A program made the translations under genes and the position numbers. DNA of 29,714 bases, taken from positions 1-29,714 of the forward strand of contig JAMPFS010000040.1 of NCBI GenBank assembly GCA_023664325.1. Reading direction: 5' to 3'. Source of the DNA: Clostridium sp. (lineage in GTDB: Bacteria; Bacillota; Clostridia; Lachnospirales; Lachnospiraceae). The notes below the pieces were generated by a model that had not been told where the DNA came from, searched no databases, and saw only the letters and a list, made by a program, of their open reading frames with translations. Of the stretch, positions 23,899 to 29,714 are shown piece after piece (position 1 is the stretch's first letter; each line of letters opens with the position of its first letter).

Positions 23899-23928
23899 AT
23901 TATAAATAATATAGTACCCTGATTTCAA
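23899..23928 (-). promoter_or_regulatory. Sigma-A promoter of the GH1-esterase operon
   Basis: On the minus strand TTGAAA (23923-23928) and TATAAT (23899-23904) are separated by 18 bases. The start site would fall near 23892, leaving a leader of about 40 bases. Confidence 0.75.
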
Positions 23929-24019
23929 CCAATATCTGATGCAAAATTATAAAATATCTGCATATTCCCTGCCTGCTCCTCATATATTAAAAAAACTATG
24001 TTCGGAGCTTTATTTCTCT

Positions 24020-25948
24020 ATGCAGCCCTTTTTCTCTTCTAAACGAAAAATACACCTTGCCATCATTCCGGTAATAATTTCCCTTTTAGCAGGCGCCATC
24101 TTGTTTTGCCACCACTTCATCACACCTACTGACAATGCCAATTACCGTGCCAGCCTGCTGGAAAAAATAGAATATGCCAAAACCTTTTCTGATTATACGG
24201 CTGCCCTGTTCTGCTACGAAGTAACCTCGGATTCCATAACCACTGCCTATACCCTGAAAAATCCCTCAGACTATAACATTCCGGAACTTCCTGCAACCTT
24301 ATCCAGCTTTCGCTGCTCCCAATACGATACGGACAAGGCAGAAAAAAACGAAGAAAAACTGCTGACTCTCCTATCTGAGCAGCTCTCCCAATACGACAAA
24401 TCTTCTCTTTCCGAACAGGATCAGCTTACCTATACACTGCTTGCCAGAAATTTTGACCTGAACAGGCAGTTGGCGCCATATGCCTACTATGAAGAACTGT
24501 TAGGCGCAACCACTGGCGTACAGGCAAACCTGCCGGTAACACTTGGGGAATATCCTCTGCGGACGGAGCAGGATATCAGGATTTACCTTGCCCTGCTTAC
24601 ACAGATACCATCTTATTTTGACAATGTGATCCTCTATGAAAAGCAGCGCCAAAAAGCCGGCTATGCCACTCCTGATTTTATGCTGAACGATACCCTGGAT
24701 GGGCTGAACTCACTGATAGATGGCATCAAACAGGATGATAACTGTTTTGCCGAGACCTTTGAAGAACGAATCTGTGCCTTGCAGTTCCTTTCTGATGAAA
24801 AAGTGGCAGAGTACTGCCAGACGAATCGGGAATACATTCTCAAATATGTCATTCCCGCCTATGAAAAACTGCAGCAATTCGTGACAGAAACCTTGCAGCA
24901 GGTCTCCAAAAATGCCGGCACGGGTACTTCACAATCTGACAACGCAGGTCTTTCTGAATCTTCCTCCCGCAACTCGGGCTATATACCGGATCCGGACACC
25001 GCTTACGGTCTTGCCTCTCTGCCGGACGGGGCAAATTACTATTCCCTTCTTGTAAAAAGCAACACCGGTTCCAGCCGCTCCCCACAAGAATTAATCGCCA
25101 TGACAGAACTTGCCTTAAAATCCTCTCTGGGAAATGTACTAAATATCGCGCTTACCGACCAGGAAGCCTACTTCTACTATTGCGATAACCCTGTCAAATC
25201 CTACTACGAAACTCCGGAGGCAATCGTGGAGGCTCTATCCCTGTTAAGCCGTGAAAATTATCCTGTCCTCACCACCGTCCCAACCTATACTATAAAATCT
25301 GTGCCAGACAGCCTTGCTGCCCATTTAAGCCCTGCCTTTTACATGATTCCGGCTATTGATGATTTTACCGACAACACCATTTATATCAACCATCTCTATA
25401 CAAGCACGGAAAACGGAAATCTTTTTACCACCCTTGCCCACGAGGGATTTCCGGGACATCTCTATCAGACGGTATATTTCAACAGCAAAAATCCACCCGC
25501 TATCCGGCAGATATTAGACTACCCCGGCTATGTGGAGGGCTGGGCAACCTATGTGGAAATGGATTCCTTCCATTATATTGACTACCCCCTTGAGGGGGAT
25601 TCGCTCTGCACCCTGTACCAATCCGATACCATCATCAGCCTCGCCCTTTCTTCCCGGGTTGATTTAGGCGTAAATTACGAGGGTTGGACATTAAATGACG
25701 TGAACAAATTTTTCGAGGACAACGGCTTTAACAGCTACTATGCGGCTGATGTATATGCCTATGTGGTGGAGGCACCCGCTACCTATTTACGCTATTTCAT
25801 AGGATATCTTGAAATCGAACAACTGAAAAATGATTACAAAAACCAGGAAATGGAGAATTTTTCAGAAAAGGAATTTCATAAGGAATTTCTGGATATCGGG
25901 CCTGCCGATTTCGAGACGATACGAGAGATAATGCTTGTGAATCCGTGA
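24020..25948 (+). CDS. Membrane-anchored DUF885 metallopeptidase-like protein
   Basis: From the chosen start the protein has 642 residues. A basic N-terminus and a hydrophobic segment (residues 11-31) form an uncleaved signal anchor, with the rest outside the cell. The C-terminal half shows the DUF885 zinc-site pattern HEGFPGHLYQ (His474, Glu475, His480) and YVEGWATYVE (Glu506), as in HExxH-type peptidases. A Ser/Asn/Gly-rich insert (about 297-320) interrupts the domain. The ATG at 24020 was preferred because the anchor then sits at the N-terminus. The earlier ATG at 23939 has no ribosome site and would put 37 residues before the anchor. The site at 24020 is also weak (GGAG, 12 bases away), so the start is uncertain. 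The substrate is unknown. Confidence 0.85.
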   Translation: MQPFFSSKRKIHLAIIPVIISLLAGAILFCHHFITPTDNANYRASLLEKIEYAKTFSDYTAALFCYEVTSDSITTAYTLKNPSDYNIPELPATLSSFRCSQYDTDKAEKNEEKLLTLLSEQLSQYDKSSLSEQDQLTYTLLARNFDLNRQLAPYAYYEELLGATTGVQANLPVTLGEYPLRTEQDIRIYLALLTQIPSYFDNVILYEKQRQKAGYATPDFMLNDTLDGLNSLIDGIKQDDNCFAETFEERICALQFLSDEKVAEYCQTNREYILKYVIPAYEKLQQFVTETLQQVSKNAGTGTSQSDNAGLSESSSRNSGYIPDPDTAYGLASLPDGANYYSLLVKSNTGSSRSPQELIAMTELALKSSLGNVLNIALTDQEAYFYYCDNPVKSYYETPEAIVEALSLLSRENYPVLTTVPTYTIKSVPDSLAAHLSPAFYMIPAIDDFTDNTIYINHLYTSTENGNLFTTLAHEGFPGHLYQTVYFNSKNPPAIRQILDYPGYVEGWATYVEMDSFHYIDYPLEGDSLCTLYQSDTIISLALSSRVDLGVNYEGWTLNDVNKFFEDNGFNSYYAADVYAYVVEAPATYLRYFIGYLEIEQLKNDYKNQEMENFSEKEFHKEFLDIGPADFETIREIMLVNP

Positions 25949-25963
25949 ATGCATTTTGCTCGT

Positions 25964-26010
25964 TTTATCCCATCAACCAGATATCATCTCATCAATGGGA
26001 TAAACATTTT
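25964..26010 (+). terminator. Intrinsic terminator of the DUF885 gene
   Basis: Arms 25964-25973 (TTTATCCCAT) and 25995-26004 (ATGGGATAAA) pair over 10 bases. A CATTTTTA run follows on the plus strand. The loop is long (21 bases). On the minus strand no T-tract follows, so it does not clearly stop the abiEii transcript. Confidence 0.7.
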
Positions 26011-26921
26011 TAAAAAAGGTCTTCCGTAAATTCGAGGTAAAAGTTCTTTACAATTTCATAGTCCAGGGCATCTGAAATCAATCTCATTGTTGTATCTGCA
26101 TAATCCTGCTTGTAAAAATCTTCCGCACATATCCTCTGAATCAATTCCTTTACATTCACATCCGGACGTGCGGAAGGTGCAATTTTTCCATCCGCTCCAC
26201 ATCTATGCTCCCTGACTTCTAACACAAGCTTCCTAAATTTATCATCCTTACTGACAAAAGCTGCCAGTTTATAAACATCATACAGGTGTCTGGAATTACG
26301 GTTTGCCCGATTTTGCAGATAATAATCACACAGGGCAAATATCTTATCAATTAAGGTTCTCTCGATGGACTGCACTCTCATTGTAAAAGGGTTCAAACCA
26401 TATTTTTCCAAAAGTTCTGGCTCTTCCCCCGAAAGTGCCTGATACATATAGTTGTCGATTTCCTGCTCCACCGTAGGAAACGCATATGACATAAGGGCAG
26501 TTTCTAACTTCACATATGGCGGCAATCCGCCTAAAGAATTATCCAGAACAGAATTATAATAGTAATCATAATGGTTGTAATCTTTATCACTTTCTATGTG
26601 ATCCCAGTTCTTAATCTCTAAACCCAATTCCTCTTCAATCGGCTTTAAGATCTCATACTTCAAATGCTTTCTTCGATTCTCCCCAAGATGCTCCATAAAA
26701 GTAATATCTATATCTTCTGAAAATCTATCTATCACTCCAAAAGCTTTTGACAACGAAGTACCGCCCTTAAACACAACCGTATACTTTGCTTCTGACAGGA
26801 CACGCAGAATCATTGTCACATAATAATCCTTTTCTACGATGTCCGCAGCTACACCCATACGCTCAGATGCAAGTGTAATCACATCCTTAAATAATTCTCT
26901 GTTTTCTTTATGCAAGTACAT
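26010..26921 (-). CDS. abiEii: AbiEii-type nucleotidyltransferase toxin
   Basis: This 303-residue protein is the toxin of a type IV toxin-antitoxin system of the AbiE kind, a nucleotidyltransferase-like enzyme that halts growth during phage infection. The nucleotidyltransferase core is FKGGTSLSKAFGVIDRFSEDIDITF: GGTS at 53-56, with acidic residues Asp70 and Asp72 as likely metal ligands. SIERTLIDKIFALCDYYL further on matches the family's Lys/Asp motif. The start at 26921 overlaps the antitoxin stop by 14 bases and has GGAG seven bases upstream; the ATG at 26939 would extend it by six residues without a better site. Its biochemical target here is inferred from relatives only. Confidence 0.93.
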   Translation of the reverse strand: MYLHKENRELFKDVITLASERMGVAADIVEKDYYVTMILRVLSEAKYTVVFKGGTSLSKAFGVIDRFSEDIDITFMEHLGENRRKHLKYEILKPIEEELGLEIKNWDHIESDKDYNHYDYYYNSVLDNSLGGLPPYVKLETALMSYAFPTVEQEIDNYMYQALSGEEPELLEKYGLNPFTMRVQSIERTLIDKIFALCDYYLQNRANRNSRHLYDVYKLAAFVSKDDKFRKLVLEVREHRCGADGKIAPSARPDVNVKELIQRICAEDFYKQDYADTTMRLISDALDYEIVKNFYLEFTEDLF

Positions 26922-27531
26922 GATCAAGCTCCAATTCATAATAATTTTTAAAAATCACTGCAGGATATTTACGGATATAGCGATCAACATCCGCACGTTT
27001 AATATCATGCAGATGTATATATTCTGCAAACTTTTCTTTTGCAACATCGTAAGAATCGTCCAGATAAGTATCCAATCCTTTCAGCAGCTCCAACATCTGA
27101 AGAACATATACGTTTTCTGCGGTAACTGTTTCGATAGGCCGCTTCACATAAAATTTTCTTTTCCCTATCTCGACCTCTCTTGGTGCTGAATTTGTGTTAT
27201 TACTCACAATTTCCACCACTCTGGGAACCTGTGTCGTTATTCCCAGCTGATTGGCAAAGGTATTTCCCGTATAAAATCCATCTATGCTTTTCCCTTTAGA
27301 AATAAATCTGTACTTTGCTACAACATCTGCGCTGATGCCAACTGCTGATTTCAACAATGACTTTTTCGGAATATAATATACGCCAGTCTCATACTTTACC
27401 AGCCTTCCATTCTTGCAGAGTGTCTTAAGCTGCTGGCTCACTGCAGGCTTTGAGATACCCTCAACCAACAAATCCGCAAAAAATATCGGTTCACCTTCTT
27501 TATAATGGTTAATAATATAATCATAAATCAC
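26908..27531 (-). CDS. abiEi: AbiEi-type antitoxin and transcriptional repressor
   Basis: The 207-residue protein starts with a winged helix-turn-helix (residues 3-55, including DLLVEGISKPAVSQQLKTLCKNGRLVKYETGVYYIP). The rest is the AbiEi/DUF6088-type domain (SIDGFYTGNTFANQLGITTQVPRVVEIVSNN). In known AbiE systems this protein neutralises AbiEii without binding it stably and represses its own operon by binding inverted repeats. The inverted repeat at 27543-27579 overlapping the promoter fits that model. AAGGAAG lies just before the ATG at 27531. The end overlaps abiEii. Confidence 0.9.
   Translation of the reverse strand: MIYDYIINHYKEGEPIFFADLLVEGISKPAVSQQLKTLCKNGRLVKYETGVYYIPKKSLLKSAVGISADVVAKYRFISKGKSIDGFYTGNTFANQLGITTQVPRVVEIVSNNTNSAPREVEIGKRKFYVKRPIETVTAENVYVLQMLELLKGLDTYLDDSYDVAKEKFAEYIHLHDIKRADVDRYIRKYPAVIFKNYYELELDHVLA
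26929..26932 (-). promoter_or_regulatory. Ribosome site of abiEii inside abiEi
   Basis: GGAG on the minus strand leaves seven bases to the ATG at 26921. It lies in the last codons of abiEi, so toxin synthesis is likely coupled to translation of the antitoxin. Confidence 0.55.
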
Positions 27532-27542
27532 ATAATCACTTC

Positions 27543-27579
27543 CTTAATGATTTTTATATAGTATATCCAATTCATTAAG
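27543..27579 (-). promoter_or_regulatory. AbiEi operator candidate
   Basis: CTTAATGA (27543-27550) and TCATTAAG (27572-27579) are perfect reverse complements separated by 21 bases. One arm overlaps the -35 box and the other lies just past the -10 at the start site, so a bound repressor would span the promoter. Confidence 0.7.
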
Positions 27580-27583
27580 ACAA
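27555..27583 (-). promoter_or_regulatory. Promoter of the abiE operon
   Basis: On the minus strand TTGTCT (27578-27583) and TATATA (27555-27560) are separated by exactly 17 bases. The box pair is embedded in the operator arms. Confidence 0.65.
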
Positions 27584-27662
27584 TTATACCTGATTTTAAT
27601 ATTTTTTCAACTAAAATTTTTCATCAGTAACTAATATTTTCAATAATGTACTTGTCCTACTA

Positions 27663-28316
27663 TTAATATTCCTTCCTTTTAAAAATACAAACCGCTAATA
27701 GATATGAGAAACAAAATGCCACTGACGAAACAAGAATTAAAATTCCTGCAACGAAAAGAATTTCTCCCACCGTTCCCGGATCAAATAGGATATTCACCAA
27801 ACCCACAAGACCCATAAACAATCCAATGGCACATACCAGACTAACAACGAAAAACACACTGCTGTATTCATTTCCCTCCCAGCAAGACAAAGGGAAAAAA
27901 ATTGTTCCCAGAAAAAGGCTGTTGCTTACTCCAACAACAAAAGACAAAAGCATATCTATATTCCGGTCAAAGGGAATCCCATGAAAAAGTATGGATAACC
28001 CACTCACTACACCGGCAAACAACATTCCTATAAACATCCACATAATATAGCTAAAATAATAACTTTTCACAATATCTGCTCTGCTAACCGGAGCAACCAG
28101 TTTATGTTTTCCCCACGTCACAGCGGATTCCCTTTGCAGACCTAAAAGCCCAATTACCGGGAAACCTATTATTGCCAACAGCATATAACTAATAATCAAA
28201 GAAGCGGCATCTTTGTCTTTCATCACCGCAAAAATACCCAAAAGCAATAAGAACGCCGAAAATATCTTTACATTAGAAATTACTGCATAAAAATTATTTT
28301 TGAGAAGTCCCTTCAT
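27663..28316 (-). CDS. ABC transporter membrane protein, ABC-2 type
   Basis: This 217-residue protein has about six hydrophobic segments. Examples are YMLLAIIGFPVIGLLGL, YIMWMFIGMLFAGVVSGL and VFFVVSLVCAIGLFMGLVGL. Its first 20 residues (MKGLLKNNFYAVISNVKIF) resemble ABC-2 permeases. It overlaps the ATPase gene by four bases (ATGA), so the two subunits are translationally coupled. The size and partner match small exporters controlled by YtrA-type regulators, which respond to cell-envelope antibiotics in Bacillus. The substrate is not predictable. No intrinsic terminator was seen before the abiE promoter. Confidence 0.85.
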   Translation of the reverse strand: MKGLLKNNFYAVISNVKIFSAFLLLLGIFAVMKDKDAASLIISYMLLAIIGFPVIGLLGLQRESAVTWGKHKLVAPVSRADIVKSYYFSYIMWMFIGMLFAGVVSGLSILFHGIPFDRNIDMLLSFVVGVSNSLFLGTIFFPLSCWEGNEYSSVFFVVSLVCAIGLFMGLVGLVNILFDPGTVGEILFVAGILILVSSVAFCFSYLLAVCIFKRKEY

Positions 28317-29179
28317 ATCCGTTTCCCCTTTCCTAACAGCACCATAATTTCATCAACTGTCGCATAATCCATGACAATATCTTTATATTTTTTTGAACAA
28401 GCTTTTTTGTCTGCAACCAGCACATCTATCTGATAATCTCTCCTGCGATAAGCAATGATATCTTCCTGTTCCAATGTCTGAAACTGGTTTTCTTTACATC
28501 GCAAAACCGCATATTTATATGCCAGATCGTTTTTAGATGCCGTCAAAAGCACTCTGCCTTCGTGAATAAAGGTAATATAATCTGCAACCTTTTCCAAATC
28601 ACTTGTGATATGGGAAGAAAATAAAATCGAATGTTCTTCATTCTGCACAAATTCAAGAAACACATCCAGTATCTCATCCCGCATAATTGGATCCAGCCCA
28701 CTGGTGGCTTCGTCTAAAATCAATAACCTCGGGTGATGTGCCAATGCAGCCGAAATAGCTAATTTCATTGTCATTCCCTTTGAATAGTTTTTTATTTTCT
28801 GCTTTTTCCGTAAATGAAACCTCTCTAAATACTCTGAAAACAAAGAAGCATCCCAGTTTTTATACATTCCCTGCATAATCCCTGACAATTGTTCCGCTGT
28901 TAAATAATCCGGAAAATTGTTCCCGTCATAAACAACCCCTATTTCTTCCCGTATCTCCATATTCTTGTCAGACATTTTCTCTCCGAACAGGGTAATCATA
29001 CCCGAGTCTTTCGTAAGAGTATTCAGAATACATCCAATTGTTGTTGTCTTTCCGGCTCCGTTTTCCCCTACAAATCCCATAATCGTTCCATAAGGTATCG
29101 TAAAAGATACATGATCCAAAGCAAAATCCGACTTTGGAAATGTCTTTGTAACCTCCTGTAGCTCCAAAACATTTTTCAT
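28313..29179 (-). CDS. ABC transporter ATP-binding protein
   Basis: This 288-residue ATPase powers the adjacent ABC-2 permease. It has Walker A GENGAGKTT (38-46), signature YSKGM (132-136, a divergent LSGGQ), Walker B LLILDEATSGLDP (152-164) and the switch His in FSSHITSDLEKV. The C-terminal 80 residues are a family-typical extension. The start at 29179 was chosen because AGGAGA lies nine bases upstream; the longer frame to 29197 overlaps the regulator's end. It follows the GntR gene directly. Confidence 0.93.
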   Translation of the reverse strand: MKNVLELQEVTKTFPKSDFALDHVSFTIPYGTIMGFVGENGAGKTTTIGCILNTLTKDSGMITLFGEKMSDKNMEIREEIGVVYDGNNFPDYLTAEQLSGIMQGMYKNWDASLFSEYLERFHLRKKQKIKNYSKGMTMKLAISAALAHHPRLLILDEATSGLDPIMRDEILDVFLEFVQNEEHSILFSSHITSDLEKVADYITFIHEGRVLLTASKNDLAYKYAVLRCKENQFQTLEQEDIIAYRRRDYQIDVLVADKKACSKKYKDIVMDYATVDEIMVLLGKGKRI

Positions 29180-29180
29180 A

Positions 29181-29558
29181 CTATTCACTCTCCTCATAGA
29201 ATAATGTTAATAACTCCGTTAGCTTCGCAAGGGAAATGTTACTCACCCGCCCGATCTCGGCAGCTGCCTGTAAATGCTCCTCTGCTATACGCTGCTGCTC
29301 CTCCTGGTAAAATTCTTTATTTTGTGCTGCCACAAAACTTCCCCTGCCAACCGTTGTCTCAATAAAACCGTCTCTTTGCAAATCTTCATAGGCTTTCTGC
29401 ACTGTGATAACACTCACATGAATGGATCTTGCTAGCGCCCGCATAGACGGAATAGGGTCTCCTGCCTGCAATTCTCCACTCATAATCATCGCCTTCATTT
29501 GTGATGTAATTTGCTCATAAATTGGTTTATTTGCATTATTACTGATAATAATCTCCAT
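29181..29558 (-). CDS. YtrA-type GntR transcriptional regulator
   Basis: This 125-residue protein has a GntR winged helix (residues 12-75, including PIPSMRALARSIHVSVITVQKAYEDLQRDGFIET) and only a short helical C-terminal part. That marks the YtrA subfamily, which regulates adjacent ABC transporter genes. It is the first gene of a three-gene operon, one base before the ATPase start. An inverted repeat over its promoter's start site suggests autoregulation. The ATG at 29558 follows AGGTGG; GTG codons at 29567 and 29564 are alternatives. Confidence 0.92.
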   Translation of the reverse strand: MEIIISNNANKPIYEQITSQMKAMIMSGELQAGDPIPSMRALARSIHVSVITVQKAYEDLQRDGFIETTVGRGSFVAAQNKEFYQEEQQRIAEEHLQAAAEIGRVSNISLAKLTELLTLFYEESE

Positions 29559-29583
29559 ATGCACCACCTATATCTGCATCAAG

Positions 29584-29598
29584 TGTACTTATTGTACA
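29584..29598 (-). promoter_or_regulatory. Operator candidate for the YtrA-type regulator
   Basis: TGTAC (29584-29588) and GTACA (29594-29598) are inverted around five bases, just downstream of the -10 box at the expected start site. AGTGTA (29582-29587) is the half-site reported for the Bacillus ytr operator, but the matching half at the published spacing is not seen. Confidence 0.45.
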
Positions 29599-29603
29599 AG
29601 CAC

Positions 29604-29631
29604 ATTATAACATATGTTTTCTAATTGTCAA
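29604..29631 (-). promoter_or_regulatory. Sigma-A promoter of the regulator-ABC operon
   Basis: On the minus strand perfect TTGACA (29626-29631) and TATAAT (29604-29609) boxes are separated by 16 bases. Confidence 0.8.
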
Positions 29632-29666
29632 CCTTTGCCTTTCGTTTTTATATCATGTTTAATCAG

Positions 29667-29709
29667 AACCACCGGCTTAGCCGGTGGTTTGCTCACGCCC
29701 TATAAGGGC
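29667..29709. repeat. Two tandem palindromes, possible IS200/IS605-type end
   Basis: A 10-bp stem with a 3-base loop (arms 29667-29676 and 29680-29689, core ACCACCGGC) is followed after seven bases by a 5-bp palindrome with a 3-base loop (29697-29709, GCCCTATAAGGGC). Such subterminal hairpins occur at the ends of IS200/IS605 elements. The first hairpin alone could also be a terminator. The window ends before any transposase could be seen. Confidence 0.4.
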
Positions 29710-29714
29710 TTGTT

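Noticed and set aside
23939..24019. N-terminal extension of the DUF885 gene
   Set aside because: The ATG at 23939 has no ribosome site and would place the membrane anchor 37 residues in. The later start was preferred, though its site is also weak.
25964..26004. Hairpin as a terminator of abiEii
   Set aside because: On the minus strand the stem is not followed by T residues, so only the plus-strand use is supported.

Overview
The window looks like chromosomal DNA of a gut-type Clostridia, most likely Lachnospiraceae. This is inference from content. Genes have purine-rich AGGAGG-type ribosome sites and sigma-A promoters, and GC is moderate (the 26-29.6 kb end looks more AT-rich). The families are typical of that group: a BspA-like leucine-rich-repeat surface protein, a MATE pump, GH1 plus CE2 carbohydrate enzymes, DUF3791/DUF3990 gene pairs, AbiE, and a YtrA-type GntR regulator with its ABC transporter. 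No rRNA, tRNA, CRISPR array or complete mobile element was seen, and no gene-free stretch exceeds 300 bases.

Layout. (1) 76-1804, minus: a sodium:solute symporter with its own terminator and a perfect-consensus promoter, followed by repeated operator-like sites. (2) 1779-5810, minus: cysD, a cysN-cysC fusion and a sulfotransferase form a compact operon, bounded upstream by the previous unit's terminator and downstream by its own. It would activate sulfate to PAPS and transfer the sulfuryl group to an unknown acceptor. No reductive sulfate assimilation genes are present. (3) 5815-13981, minus: MATE pump, BspA-like surface protein, valS and an unknown membrane protein run in one direction. The only intrinsic terminator seen is at the end, and a good internal promoter lies at the end of the MATE gene. 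(4) 14068-17987, plus: a 1268-residue cytoplasmic cyclic-di-GMP protein joins a LacI-type sugar-sensor fold, a GAF-like region, a degenerate GGDEF domain, an intact EAL phosphodiesterase domain and a C-terminal repeat domain that looks like a beta-helix. Its promoter is near-consensus and its leader contains a strong stem-loop. (5) 18090-18926, plus: three overlapping small genes resembling a toxin-antitoxin locus (DUF3791, a shortened DUF3990 ADP-ribosyltransferase-like protein, and an 80-residue protein).

(6) 18967-21364: a DUF4163/DUF3298-type lipoprotein (minus) diverges from an 89-residue small gene (plus). (7) 21137-23928, minus: GH1 beta-glucosidase, a CE2-like SGNH esterase and a 62-residue protein form a probable sugar-use operon ending at a hairpin. 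Neither enzyme has a signal peptide, so they probably act on imported, acetylated oligosaccharides. (8) 24020-26010, plus: a membrane-anchored DUF885 metallopeptidase-like protein with a terminator. (9) 26010-29714, minus: AbiEi/AbiEii (type IV toxin-antitoxin, phage defence) behind an operator-bearing promoter, then a YtrA-like regulator with a two-gene ABC transporter. Two short palindromes at the right edge may be the end of an IS200/IS605-type element.

Most notable are the PAPS-sulfotransferase cassette and the sensor-EAL-repeat protein. Starts were chosen from ribosome-binding sites and family length, and several are downstream of the longest possible reading frame.
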